From contig NZ_JABGCG010000003.1 in assembly GCF_019799925.1 (NCBI RefSeq), forward strand, positions 62,001 through 126,000: a stretch of 64,000 nucleotides of DNA, given 5' to 3'. Positions 7,412 to 15,645 of this stretch are shown here, piece by piece. Under the pieces are notes generated by a model. The model was not told where the DNA came from. It did no database searches and saw nothing but the letters and a program-made list of their open reading frames with translations. The position numbers and the translations under genes are program-made. The stretch is from Blastococcus sp. CPCC 205250. Lineage in GTDB: Bacteria; Actinomycetota; Actinomycetes; Mycobacteriales; Geodermatophilaceae. How positions within the stretch are numbered: position 1 is the stretch's first letter; each line of letters starts with the position of its first letter.

Positions 7412-8683
7412 TCAGCGCGGGGTCAGCGCCCGCGTGCGACCGAGGACGACCGTGAGCAGCACCGCCGCGGCGCTCGTCCCGCCGGCCAGCCAGACCACCG
7501 CCGGCCACCCGCCCGTGGCCCACACCCGCCCGGCCACCGTGCCGCCCACGGACGAGCCGACGTAGTACCAGAACGAGTACAGCGACGCGGCCTGCCCGAC
7601 GGCCCGCTCCCCGTGGGCCGCCCGCCGGGCCACCCAGGAGCTCGCGACCCCGTGCGCGGCGAAGAACCCCGTCGTCAGCACGCAGAGGCCGACGACGAAC
7701 AGCCACAGCGGCGCCGCCAGCGTCAGCAGCACCCCGCCCAGCATGACCACCACGGCCAGCGGCACGACCAGCCGCGGGCTCCACCGGTCGGCCAGCACCC
7801 CGGCGGCCGGGGAGCTCACCGAGCCCAGCAGGTAGGCGAGGAACACCAGCCCGGCGATCGAGGGGGCCAGCGCGTACGGCGGGTCCTCCAGCCGGAACGT
7901 CGCCGCGTTGTAGACGGCCACGAACCCGCCCATCAGCAGCGCGGCCACCGCGTACAGGCCGATCAGCACCGGGTCGGTGAACGCCGCTCCCAGCTGGCGG
8001 AGCAGGCGGCCCGTGCGCGGGACCGGCCGGAACCGGCGCGACGGCGGCAGCAGCACCCACGCCGCGGCGGCGCAGACCGCCGAGAGGGCGGCGATGCCGG
8101 CCATCGTCGTCCGCCAGCCGCCCAGGTCGGCGAGCAGACCGCCGAGCACCCGCCCGGTGAGCCCGCCGATGGCCGTGCCGCCGACGTACAGGCCGATGCC
8201 CCGCGACGACACCGACGGGTGCAGCTCCTCCCGCAGGTACGCCACCCCGACGGCGGGCAGCCCGGCCAGCGCGAAACCCTGCAGGGCCCGGACGCCCAGC
8301 AGCAGCTCCCAGGTCGGGACGACGGCCAGCAGCACCGCCAGCAGCACCGAGACCGCCAGGCTGACCCGCAGGATCGCCGTGCGGCCGCGCCGGTCCGACA
8401 GCGGCCCGAGCACGAGCAGGCCGAGGGCCAGCCCGGCCGTGGCCACCGAGACGGCCAGGGTGGCGGCGGCGGGGCCCACGCCGAACGACCGGGTCAGCTC
8501 CGGCAGCAGCACCTGCGGCTCGTAGAGCAGCGCGAAGACCGCGAGGCCGGCGAGGAACACGGCGAGCGAGGCACGGCGCAGGCCCGGCGACCCCGCGCGG
8601 TGGCCCTCCGGCAGGTCGCCGTCCCCCGGTCCGGGAGCCTGCGGCGCCGCCCCGGCGCCGGGGGCGGGCGCGGCGGGGGGCAC
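7412..8683 (-). CDS. MFS transporter, YnfM-like
   Basis: About 423 residues with twelve predicted membrane segments in the major facilitator fold. Visible features are the loop motif GPLSDRRGRTAIL after helix 2, GIGLYVGGTAIGGLTGRVLG in the central region typical of the YnfM/arabinose-efflux subfamily, and a second half beginning FRLEDPPYALAPS. The start is taken at the GTG at 8683, before a 30-residue Pro/Ala-rich cytoplasmic leader; earlier codons overlap the divergent gene. Substrate cannot be told; drug or metabolite efflux is likely for the family. The gene is divergent from the EVE-like gene across 48 bases. Confidence 0.85.
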   Translation of the reverse strand: MPPAAPAPGAGAAPQAPGPGDGDLPEGHRAGSPGLRRASLAVFLAGLAVFALLYEPQVLLPELTRSFGVGPAAATLAVSVATAGLALGLLVLGPLSDRRGRTAILRVSLAVSVLLAVLLAVVPTWELLLGVRALQGFALAGLPAVGVAYLREELHPSVSSRGIGLYVGGTAIGGLTGRVLGGLLADLGGWRTTMAGIAALSAVCAAAAWVLLPPSRRFRPVPRTGRLLRQLGAAFTDPVLIGLYAVAALLMGGFVAVYNAATFRLEDPPYALAPSIAGLVFLAYLLGSVSSPAAGVLADRWSPRLVVPLAVVVMLGGVLLTLAAPLWLFVVGLCVLTTGFFAAHGVASSWVARRAAHGERAVGQAASLYSFWYYVGSSVGGTVAGRVWATGGWPAVVWLAGGTSAAAVLLTVVLGRTRALTPR

Positions 8684-8731
8684 CGCTCCATCGTGCTCTC
8701 CCCGGGGCCCGCCGCCTGGTTGGCTGGAGGG

Positions 8732-9187
8732 GTGAGACTGCTCTCCCCGACCGACGTCGCCTGCTGGGTGGTCAAGAGCAGCCGGCCGCCCGGGGAGGTC
8801 GCGCCCGGCTGGCTGCCCGGGGAGGGGCGCCGGGTCCCGCGGTGCCTGCGCCGGTCCTACCGGCTGGAGCTCATGCGGCCCGGCCAGCCGTGCCTGCTGT
8901 GGGTGAGCGGCCGCTCGGCGCCGGGCGTGCACGCGGTCGGCGTGCTGGCCGCGGGCCCGGGCGAGGGCGACTCGGGCCCCGAGGTGGTGCTCGACGTGAC
9001 GCTGCTGGCCGACCCCGTACCCCGGGCGGAGCTGCTCGCCGACCCGGTCGCCTCGGGCGCGGAGGTGCTGCGGATGCCCGCCGGCAGCAACCCGTCGTGG
9101 CTGTCGGCCGGGCAGTTCGCCGTCGTCCGGTCGCGGGTGGCGGCCCCGCCGGGTCCCTCCCGCGGGCTGGGACCATGGCTGCCGTGA
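8732..9187 (+). CDS. EVE-like domain protein
   Basis: 151 residues from the GTG at 8732, with GGAGG immediately upstream. The pattern resembles EVE/PUA-like domains: CWVVKSSRPP at the N-terminus, LMRPGQPCLLWVSG then PGVHAVGVLA in the middle (the 'PGvvGigev' strand), and MPAGSNPSWLSAGQF near the end where EVE proteins carry a base-binding loop. EVE domains bind modified bases in DNA or RNA, so a role in nucleic-acid modification sensing is possible but unproven. Its stop overlaps the next gene by 13 bases, suggesting co-translation. The family call is by pattern only. Confidence 0.6.
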   Translation: MRLLSPTDVACWVVKSSRPPGEVAPGWLPGEGRRVPRCLRRSYRLELMRPGQPCLLWVSGRSAPGVHAVGVLAAGPGEGDSGPEVVLDVTLLADPVPRAELLADPVASGAEVLRMPAGSNPSWLSAGQFAVVRSRVAAPPGPSRGLGPWLP

Positions 9188-10032
9188 CCCCTCCCCGGCT
9201 GCGCCTGGGCGCCCTGCTCTGGCTGCTGACCCTCCAGTTCTTCGTGGTCGAGACCGTCGTCCAGGCGCAGTACGAGCTGGGCTACTCCCGCGTGGATGAC
9301 GTCATCAGCCTGCTCGGCTCCTCCGCCTCCAGCGGCCAGGTGCTGATGAACGCCTCCTTCGTCGTGCAGGGCCTGCTGATCCTCGGCGGGCTGGTGCTGC
9401 TGCGGCCGGCGCTGAGCGGGCGCGGGGCCCAGGTGGCCACCGCGGCGCTGGCGACCGCCGCCGTGGGCGTGGTCCTCGTCGGCCTGCTCCCCCTCGGCGA
9501 CCAGGACACCGGCCACCGGTTCGGCGCCGGCCTCTACCTGCTCGGCAGCGGCGTCGGCCTGATCGGGCTGGCCTACTCGGTGCGGCCCCGGTCGGAGGCC
9601 CTGGGCACCGTGCTGGTCCTGCTCGGCCTGCTCACCACCGCGATGACCGTCTTCTACGTCGCCGGCGTGACCAACCTCCTGGGCGAGGGCGGCACCGAGC
9701 GCGCTGCGGCCTACCCCCTGCCGATCGGCCTGGCGCTGACCGCCGTGGGCCTGGTCCGGCTGGCCGACCGGCCGGTCCGCTCGGGCGGCGGCGACCCCCG
9801 CGCCGACCGCCGGGCGGCCAAGGAGCAGGAGCGCGAGGAGCGGGCCCGGCGGGCGCGCGAGCGCGACGACGCCCTGGAAGCCGCCGCCCGCGCCGCCGCG
9901 GGCCGCACCGACTCCGGGCCGGCACCTGCCGCCCGCCCGGCCGGTGCCCGGCCGGCCGACGCCGTCGAGGACGAGGACGACGACTTCGACCCCGACAACC
10001 CGTGGGCCCCCCGGCGCCAGCGCGGGGCCTGA
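9175..10032 (+). CDS. DUF998-like six-helix membrane protein with charged C-terminal tail
   Basis: 285 residues. The first 200 hold about six hydrophobic helices (LGALLWLLTLQFFVVETVVQ, VVQGLLILGGLVLL, TAAVGVVLVGLLPLG, RFGAGLYLLGSGVGLIGL, TVLVLLGLLTTAMTVFYVAG, GLALTAVGLVRLAD), matching the DUF998 layout. The remaining 80 residues are a highly charged, probably coiled-coil stretch (KEQEREERARRARERDD) followed by an acidic disordered end (DEDDDFDPDNPW). Start taken at the ATG at 9175, which overlaps the EVE-like gene; the GTG at 9184 is an alternative. Function unknown. Confidence 0.75.
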   Translation: MAAVTPPRLRLGALLWLLTLQFFVVETVVQAQYELGYSRVDDVISLLGSSASSGQVLMNASFVVQGLLILGGLVLLRPALSGRGAQVATAALATAAVGVVLVGLLPLGDQDTGHRFGAGLYLLGSGVGLIGLAYSVRPRSEALGTVLVLLGLLTTAMTVFYVAGVTNLLGEGGTERAAAYPLPIGLALTAVGLVRLADRPVRSGGGDPRADRRAAKEQEREERARRARERDDALEAAARAAAGRTDSGPAPAARPAGARPADAVEDEDDDFDPDNPWAPRRQRGA

Positions 10033-10089
10033 GCGACCGCTGAGCCGCCCCTGCGCGCGCACCCTCGGGGGACCGGCCAGGATGAGGGC

Positions 10090-10956
10090 ATGACGCCCTC
10101 GCAGAACCTCCGTGTGCTGGTCGGATACGACGGGTCGCCGAGCGCCGTCACCGCCATCGAGGCGGCCGCGCGCCTGGTCCCCTCCGCCGAAGCGACGGTC
10201 GTACACCTGTGGGAGCCGGCCTTCACCTCCCCCCAGCTGCGCCAGCGGCTCGCCGGCCGCGCCTCCGGGCTGGAGCAGCTCGGCGTACTGCTCGAGGAGG
10301 AGAGCCGCGCCGAGGCCGCGCGGGTCGCCGGCAACGGCGTCGCCCTGGCCGGTGCGGCGGGCTGGACCGCCGAGCCGCTGCTGGTGCGCTCCTACGGCGG
10401 CACCGGCTACCAGTTCGCCCGCGCCGCCGAGGAGGGCGGCGCCGACCTCGTCGTCGTCGGCTCGCGAGGCCTGACCGGCCTGAAGGCGGTCATGGGCAGC
10501 GTCTCCGAGCTCGTGGTGCACGTCAGCCCGGTGCCGGTGCTCGTGGTCCCGCACCCGCTCACCACCGTCGAGTGGGCGGCCGCGGCGTCGGGGCCGGTCG
10601 TCGTCGGCACCGACGGCTCGGCGGGCGCGGCCGGCACCATCGCCGCCGTCGACGCGCTGTTCCCCGACCGGGAGCGGCTGCTGGTCGCCGTCGAGGAGCC
10701 CGCCGAGGGCCCCGGCCCCGGCGCGCCCGATGGCGCCGAGCTCATCACCGTGCCGCGGCACGGCCGGCCCGGCAGCGAGCGGGCCACGGCCGCCGCCCTG
10801 GCAGACTTCGCCGCCGACCGCGGCGCCGGCGTGCTGGCCGTCGGCAGCCGGGGCATCTCGATGGGCCGCGAACTGCTGCTGGGCAGCGTGGCCCGCGAGG
10901 TCCTGCACTGCGCCCACCGGCCGGTGCTGATCGTGCCCTCCGCGCGGGAGGCCTGA
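10090..10956 (+). CDS. Tandem universal stress protein (two USP domains)
   Basis: 288 residues in two UspA folds. Domain 1 starts LRVLVGYDGSPSA and ends VVVGSRGLTGLKAVMGSVSE; domain 2 starts PVVVGTDGSAGA and ends VGSRGISMGRELLLGSVARE. Both carry the ATP-binding signature G-x2-G-x9-G-S, so both lobes should bind ATP. Proteins of this type are cytoplasmic stress and dormancy factors in actinobacteria. The gene stands alone and converges on the EamA gene with only 4 bases between stops. An ATG at 10090 follows GATGAGGGC; the ribosome-binding site is weak. Confidence 0.9.
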   Translation: MTPSQNLRVLVGYDGSPSAVTAIEAAARLVPSAEATVVHLWEPAFTSPQLRQRLAGRASGLEQLGVLLEEESRAEAARVAGNGVALAGAAGWTAEPLLVRSYGGTGYQFARAAEEGGADLVVVGSRGLTGLKAVMGSVSELVVHVSPVPVLVVPHPLTTVEWAAAASGPVVVGTDGSAGAAGTIAAVDALFPDRERLLVAVEEPAEGPGPGAPDGAELITVPRHGRPGSERATAAALADFAADRGAGVLAVGSRGISMGRELLLGSVAREVLHCAHRPVLIVPSAREA

Positions 10957-10960
10957 GCCC

Positions 10961-11884
10961 CTACGCGGTCGCGGCCTCCTGCGGCACCGCCGCGGGAGGC
11001 CGGCGATCGCGGCGCCGGGAGACCGCCACCCCCGCGAGGCAGACGACCCCGCCCACCACGGCGAGCACCGGCGGCACCTCCTCCAGCAGCAGCCAGGCCA
11101 GACCGATGACCAGCGGCGGCACCAGGTAGGTGGTGACGCCCAGCCGGCCGGCGTCGGTGCGGGCCAGGGCGTAGGCCCAGGTGCTGAACGCGATCGCGGT
11201 CGGCACCGCGCCGAGGTAGACCATGCCGAGCACCGAGGATGCCGGCGCCTCGCCCACCTCCTGCACGAGCACCCCGGACCACGGCAGGCAGCACACCGCC
11301 CCGATCGCGCAGGCGGTGAGCGTGACCTGCAGGGCCGGCAACCGGCGCAGCACGACCTTCTGCGCCACCACCCCGATCGCGTAGGCGACCGCCGCGACCA
11401 GGCAGAAGACGACGCCCACCACGTCGGCGTCGCCGCCACTGGTGGACAGGCCGATGAGCAGCACCCCGGCGAAGGCCACCGCGATGCCGACGACGAGCCA
11501 CCGGGGGAACCCCTCCCCCAGCCAGATGCCGGCGAAGACCGCGATGAGGATCGGGCCCACGTTGGCCAGCAGCGCCGTCGTCCCGGCGTCCAGGTGCTGC
11601 TCGGCGGCGTTGAGCGCGACGTTGTAGACGGCGAACCAGCCCACCCCGCAGACGGCGAGCAGCGCCCACTCCCGGCGGCTCGGCGCCACCCAGCCGCGGC
11701 CGATCGCCAGCGCCGCGAGCACGACCGTGCCGACCAGGAGCCGGCCCAGCGCCAGCGCACCGGGCGAGAGGTCCTCCCCGACGGCCCGGATGCCGACGAA
11801 GGCCGACGCCCACGCGAGGACGGTCACGACGACGGCGGCGGGCACCAGGAACGCGCGGGCGGACGGCGCCGCGGAGGTCTGCAC
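10961..11884 (-). CDS. EamA/DMT-family transporter
   Basis: 307 residues forming ten hydrophobic helices in two EamA halves. The first begins VVVTVLAWASAFVGIRAVGE, with the usual small residues in helix 1 and GALALGRLLVGT in helix 2. The second begins VVGVVFCLVAAVAYAIGVV and contains LGAVPTAIAFSTWAYAL, the typical second-repeat signature. It is likely an exporter of metabolites or amino acids at the inner membrane; the substrate is not predictable. It ends in a basic cytoplasmic tail (SRRRDRRP). Confidence 0.88.
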   Translation of the reverse strand: MQTSAAPSARAFLVPAAVVVTVLAWASAFVGIRAVGEDLSPGALALGRLLVGTVVLAALAIGRGWVAPSRREWALLAVCGVGWFAVYNVALNAAEQHLDAGTTALLANVGPILIAVFAGIWLGEGFPRWLVVGIAVAFAGVLLIGLSTSGGDADVVGVVFCLVAAVAYAIGVVAQKVVLRRLPALQVTLTACAIGAVCCLPWSGVLVQEVGEAPASSVLGMVYLGAVPTAIAFSTWAYALARTDAGRLGVTTYLVPPLVIGLAWLLLEEVPPVLAVVGGVVCLAGVAVSRRRDRRPPAAVPQEAATA

Positions 11885-11947
11885 CCCCGGGACACTAGGC
11901 GGCCGGTACGACGTCGGACCGGCGGAGATCGGACGCCGTACCGGGCG

Positions 11948-12691
11948 TCATCCCCGCAGGTGGGCGCTGTAGGTGCGCCGGCCGCGCTCGCCGCCGGCGG
12001 GCAGTGCGGCGCCGTCGCGGACGGCGGTGCTCAGCCGGCCCGGCAACGGCGTGGAGACGACGTGCGCGCCGGACTCGCGGGCCGCGGCCCAGGCCCGCGC
12101 CAGGTCGGCGACGGCCATCTCCTCGGGCCCGCCGAACTCCAGCACCTCCCCGGCCGGCGCCGCGCGGGCGACCCGGGCCAGGTACGCCGCGGCGTCGGCG
12201 GCGTCGACCGGCTGGGCCCGCCACCCCATGGGCACCGGCAGCACCGGCCCCCGGCGGGCGGTGGCGAGCAGCTCGTCGACGTGGACGTGGAACTGGGTGA
12301 CCCGCACGATCGTCACCGGCAGCCCCGAGGCCAGCAGCACCTGCTCGGCGGCGTACTTCGCCCGGTAGTAGGAGAGCGGGATCCGGTCCACTCCGACGAC
12401 CGACACGTACACCAGGTGCCGCAGCCGGTCGCGGTCGACGGCCTGCACGAGCCGGCGCGTCCCCGCGACGTCGACCTCCCAGGCGTTGCGCGGGTCACCG
12501 GCCGCGTGCACGACGACCTCCGCCCCGGCCAGCGCCGTGCCGAGGTCGAAGCCGGTGGCGAGGTCGCCCCGGACGCCGCCGGGGCCGGTCCCGCGGCGCG
12601 ACATCAGCCGCAGCCGGTCGCCGTCGCGTTGCAGCGCCTGCACGAGGGAGGGCCCGAGGCGGCCGGAGGCCCCGGTGACGAGGAGGTCCAC
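11948..12691 (-). CDS. NAD(P)-binding SDR-like (NmrA/atypical SDR) protein
   Basis: 247 residues from the GTG at 12691, directly before DLLVTGASGRLGPSL, the Rossmann dinucleotide-binding motif TGxxGxxG. Other elements are VVVHAAGDPRN, RLRHLVYVSVVGVDRIPLSYYRAK (a YxxxK-like pair) and LPVTIVRVTQFHVHVDEL. This resembles atypical SDRs of the NmrA/YwnB type that act on sugar nucleotides or sense NADP. The substrate is unknown. The gene is divergent from the MurA-like fusion, sharing an 83-base intergenic region that holds the fusion's operator. Confidence 0.82.
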   Translation of the reverse strand: MDLLVTGASGRLGPSLVQALQRDGDRLRLMSRRGTGPGGVRGDLATGFDLGTALAGAEVVVHAAGDPRNAWEVDVAGTRRLVQAVDRDRLRHLVYVSVVGVDRIPLSYYRAKYAAEQVLLASGLPVTIVRVTQFHVHVDELLATARRGPVLPVPMGWRAQPVDAADAAAYLARVARAAPAGEVLEFGGPEEMAVADLARAWAAARESGAHVVSTPLPGRLSTAVRDGAALPAGGERGRRTYSAHLRG

Positions 12692-12746
12692 GGCCCCAGT
12701 CTGTCCGGACCGGTCCGTCCGCGACAGCGGCGTGCCGCCGCGGCGG

Positions 12747-12768
12747 TATCTCACATGCGAGATAGCTT
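12747..12768 (+). promoter_or_regulatory. Palindromic operator overlapping a leaderless promoter
   Basis: An 18-base near-palindrome at 12747-12764 (TATCTC arms, ACATGC centre, GAGATA) has perfect 6-base arms. Its right edge overlaps a TANNNT element TAGCTT at 12763-12768. That element lies six bases before the GTG at 12775, the spacing of leaderless actinobacterial transcripts. The gene it precedes encodes its own XRE DNA-binding domain, so autoregulation is the simplest reading (inference). Confidence 0.65.
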
Positions 12769-12774
12769 CCTCGC

Positions 12775-14346
12775 GTGACGCTCACGGACTCCCCGCTCGA
12801 CACCGCCGACCAGCCCGTGCAGGGGTCCAGCGCCCTGCACCGCATCGGCGGACTGGTACGCGACGCCCGCCGCCACCGCGGGCTCACCCAGGCCCAGCTG
12901 GCCGAGCGGCTGGGCACCAGCCAGAGCGCCGTCGCCCGCATCGAGCAGGGCGGGCAGAACCTCACCCTCGAGCTGCTGGGCCGGCTCTCCGAGGCCCTCG
13001 ACAGCGAGCTGATCACCCTCGGCCCCACCGGGCCGACCCACCTGCGCGTCACCGGCGGGACCCCGCTGCAGGGCAGCGTCACGGTGAAGTCGTCGAAGAA
13101 CGCCGCCGTCGCCCTGCTGTGCGCCGCGCTGCTCAACCGCGGCCGCACCACGCTGCGCAACGTCGCCCGCATCGTGGAGGTCGAGCGGATCCTCGACGTG
13201 CTGCGCTCGATCGGCGTCTCGGCCGTCTGGGACGCCGACGGCCACGACCTCACGATCGTCGTCCCCGAGGATCTGGACCTGGCCGGCATCGACGCCGACG
13301 CCGCCCGCCGCACCCGCAGCATCATCATGTTCCTCGGCCCGCTGCTGCACCGCTTCGACAGCTTCCGGCTCCCCTACGCCGGCGGCTGCGACCTCGGCAC
13401 GCGCACCGTCGAGCCGCACATGATCGCGCTGCGCCGCTTCGGCCTGGAGGTCGAGGCGCACGCCGGTGAGTACCAGGCCACCGTCGCGCCGCCCACCACC
13501 GCCGACCGCACCATCGTGCTGACCGAACGCGGCGACACCGTCACCGAGAACGCGCTGCTGGCCGCCGCGCGCACCGACGGCACGACGACCATCCGCAACG
13601 CCAGCTCCAACTACATGGTCCAGGACCTGGTCCTGTACCTGCAGCTGCTGGGCGTGCGCATCGACGGCCTGGGGACGACGACGCTGACGGTGCACGGCCG
13701 GCCGGTGCTCGAGGCCGACGTCGACTACACGATCAGCGAGGACCCGGTGGAGGCGATGAGCCTGCTGACCGCCGGCATCGTCACCCGCTCGGAGCTGACC
13801 GTGTGCCGCGCGCCGGTCGAGTTCCTCGAGATCGAGCTCGCCGTCCTCGCCGAGATGGGGCTGCGCTACTCGCTGTCGCCGGAGTACCGGGCCGCCAACG
13901 GCCACACCCGGCTGGCCGACATCACCCTCGAGCCGTCGGACCTGCAGGCGCCGATCGACAAGATCCACCCGATGCCGTTCCCCGGCCTCAACATCGACCA
14001 CCTGCCGTTCTTCGCGGTGATCGCCGCGGCGGCCACCGGCTCGACGCTCATCCACGACTGGGTCTACGACAACCGCGCCATCCACCTGTCGGACCTCACC
14101 CGCCTGGGCGCCGACGTCCGGCTGCTCGACCCGCACCGGGTGCTCGTCACCGGCCCGACCCGCTGGCGGGCCGCGGAGGTCGTCTGTCCGCCGGCGCTGC
14201 GGCCGGCCGTCTGCCTGCTGCTGGGCATGCTCGCGAGCAAGGGCACCTCGGTGCTGCGCAACGTCGACATCATCGCCCGCGGCTACGAGCACCTCTACGA
14301 GCGGCTGGTCGAGATGGGCGCCTCCATCGAGGTCTTCCACGACTAG
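12775..14346 (+). CDS. XRE helix-turn-helix / MurA-like enolpyruvyl transferase fusion
   Basis: 523 residues. Residues 24-78 are an XRE helix-turn-helix (VRDARRHRGLTQAQLAERLG, then TSQSAVARIEQG). Residues 88-523 are an EPSP-synthase-fold enolpyruvyl transferase like MurA. The MurA catalytic set is kept: K108-N109 (E. coli K22/N23), C205 with R210 five residues later (C115/R120) in the loop YAGGCDLGTR, D408 (D305) in PGLNIDHLPF, and R476 (R397) in ALRPAV. It may therefore transfer enolpyruvate to UDP-GlcNAc or a related sugar, while the N-terminal domain binds DNA. Start GTG 12775 is leaderless. A perfect 26-bp hairpin follows the stop. The main MurA is presumably elsewhere. Confidence 0.88.
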   Translation: MTLTDSPLDTADQPVQGSSALHRIGGLVRDARRHRGLTQAQLAERLGTSQSAVARIEQGGQNLTLELLGRLSEALDSELITLGPTGPTHLRVTGGTPLQGSVTVKSSKNAAVALLCAALLNRGRTTLRNVARIVEVERILDVLRSIGVSAVWDADGHDLTIVVPEDLDLAGIDADAARRTRSIIMFLGPLLHRFDSFRLPYAGGCDLGTRTVEPHMIALRRFGLEVEAHAGEYQATVAPPTTADRTIVLTERGDTVTENALLAAARTDGTTTIRNASSNYMVQDLVLYLQLLGVRIDGLGTTTLTVHGRPVLEADVDYTISEDPVEAMSLLTAGIVTRSELTVCRAPVEFLEIELAVLAEMGLRYSLSPEYRAANGHTRLADITLEPSDLQAPIDKIHPMPFPGLNIDHLPFFAVIAAAATGSTLIHDWVYDNRAIHLSDLTRLGADVRLLDPHRVLVTGPTRWRAAEVVCPPALRPAVCLLLGMLASKGTSVLRNVDIIARGYEHLYERLVEMGASIEVFHD

Positions 14347-14357
14347 CCGTCCTCGAC

Positions 14358-14412
14358 GAGATCTGCACAGTGGTCGCCATCAGGCCCTGATGGCGACCAC
14401 TGTGCAGATCTC
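14358..14412 (+). terminator. Perfect 26-bp inverted repeat after the MurA-like fusion
   Basis: Left arm 14358-14383 and right arm 14387-14412 are complementary at all 26 positions around a 3-base GCC loop; the arm begins GAGATCTGCACAGTGG. It begins 11 bases after the fusion-gene stop and ends 28 bases before the adenosine deaminase remnant. The AT-content (GATCTGCACAG) is higher than in nearby terminators and the repeat is unusually long. It could be a terminator or a copy of a genome-wide palindromic repeat. Confidence 0.7.
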
Positions 14413-14440
14413 GGCGGAGTAAGCCCTACGGTCTCGACGC

Positions 14441-14925
14441 GTGCGCGATCCGACCGGGCTGCCGACGGCGCACCTGCACGTGCACCTGGAGAGCACCGTC
14501 CAACCGGGGACGCTGGCCGAGCTCGCCGACGTCGCGGGAGTCACGTTGCCCCGGCCACCCCGACGCCACGACGGGTTCGCCGCCTTCTCCGCGGTCGACG
14601 GCGCGGTCCGCGACTGCCTGCGCCGGCCGGAGGACCTCGCCCGGATCGCGCGCGAGTTCTGCGCCGACCAGGCGGCGCAGGGCGTGCGCTACGCCGAGGT
14701 GACGTTCACGGCGGCGGCGCACGGCGAGCGGCTCGGCGACCCGGAGATGCCCCTCGCCGCGGTGCTCGACGGCCTGGCGGGCGGTGGGACGACGACGTGC
14801 TGGCCGGGCTCGCCCGCGCCGGCGTCGACGCCTCCTTCGCCCCGGCGGGCACCCGCGCGCGCCTGCACGCCGGCATCGACGCGTGGCTGGCCGCCCCGCC
14901 GGGGGTCAGCCCGGCGGCAGGGTGA
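14441..14925 (+). pseudogene. Adenosine deaminase with internal deletion
   Basis: From the GTG at 14441 about 115 residues match the N-terminus of adenosine deaminases, including the metal-ligand motif HLHVHLEST and QAAQGVRYAEVTFTAAAHGE. At about 14785 the sequence shifts frame and jumps to the typical C-terminal end [20 protein letters not shown] then RARLHAGIDAWLAA, stopping at 14923-14925. The roughly 180-200 residues between, which hold the catalytic Glu, further His ligands and the Asp pair, are absent. This is a deletion remnant and cannot encode a working enzyme. It overlaps the end of the convergent DUF5995 gene by 20 bases. Confidence 0.82.
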
Positions 14926-15625
14926 CGCCGAAGCCGGTCACGGCCAGGCGCAGCAGCACCGGCCCGGGACGGCGGAGGTCGGCGACGCGGGCCGCGCTGA
15001 GCGCCTCGAGGTCGGCCACCCGGGCGGCCAGCGCCTCGGGCCCGCGCAGCCGGGCGGCGTGCAGGGCCGTCACGTTGACCCACACCTTGCGCCGGGACTC
15101 CCGCAGCAGCACCCGGGCCGCCCGGCGGTTGAGCCCGGACGCCAGCCGGTCGACGACGGTGCGGCGGCTGCCCGCGGCCTGCAGCGCGACGTCCTCGGCG
15201 GTCACGCGGGCGGCCAGCACCTCGTCGATCCGCTCGTGGTCGCGCTCCCGGCGGCCCAGCACCACCGGGTCGGCGAACTCCGCGGCGGGGATGACGCGGA
15301 TGAGCGACTGCGGCAGGTCGTAGTTGATGTGCGCGTTCATGCCCAGCAGCACGTGCGCCTCGGGCCGGGCGTCGGCGCGGGTGCCGAACGCCTCGCGCCA
15401 CGGCGCGGGCGCCGAGGCCGGGTCGCGCCGGGAGGCCTCCAGCGCGTCGAGGTAGAGCTCGGCGAAGTCGACGTCCCAGTCGCTGACCCACTGCGGGTCC
15501 TCGAACAGCCCGCCGTCGATCGCCGCCCCGACCGCGCGGGTGGTGCGCAGGTAGGTGCCGAGGAAGAAGCGCGCCGGGTCCCCGGCGGCCTCCATGGGCG
15601 CGAGGAGCTCCTCCATGCGCGCCAC
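14906..15625 (-). CDS. DUF5995 family protein
   Basis: About 239 residues, alpha-helical and cytoplasmic. Typical family segments are RFFLGTYLRTTRAVGAAI, DPQWVSDWDVDFAELYLDAL, HVLLGMNAHINYDLPQSL and a C-terminal part with SRRKVWVNVTALHAARL. The His/Asn/Asp-rich GMNAHINYDL stretch looks like a ligand or metal site, but no activity is known to me. The gene follows the PucR regulator closely: a GTG at 15625 gives a 20-base gap, while a CTG at 15649 would overlap the pucR stop. Neither has a convincing ribosome-binding site. Probably co-transcribed with pucR. Confidence 0.8.
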   Translation of the reverse strand: MARMEELLAPMEAAGDPARFFLGTYLRTTRAVGAAIDGGLFEDPQWVSDWDVDFAELYLDALEASRRDPASAPAPWREAFGTRADARPEAHVLLGMNAHINYDLPQSLIRVIPAAEFADPVVLGRRERDHERIDEVLAARVTAEDVALQAAGSRRTVVDRLASGLNRRAARVLLRESRRKVWVNVTALHAARLRGPEALAARVADLEALSAARVADLRRPGPVLLRLAVTGFGVTLPPG

Positions 15626-15645
15626 CAGGGCGTCGACGGGGGCGC

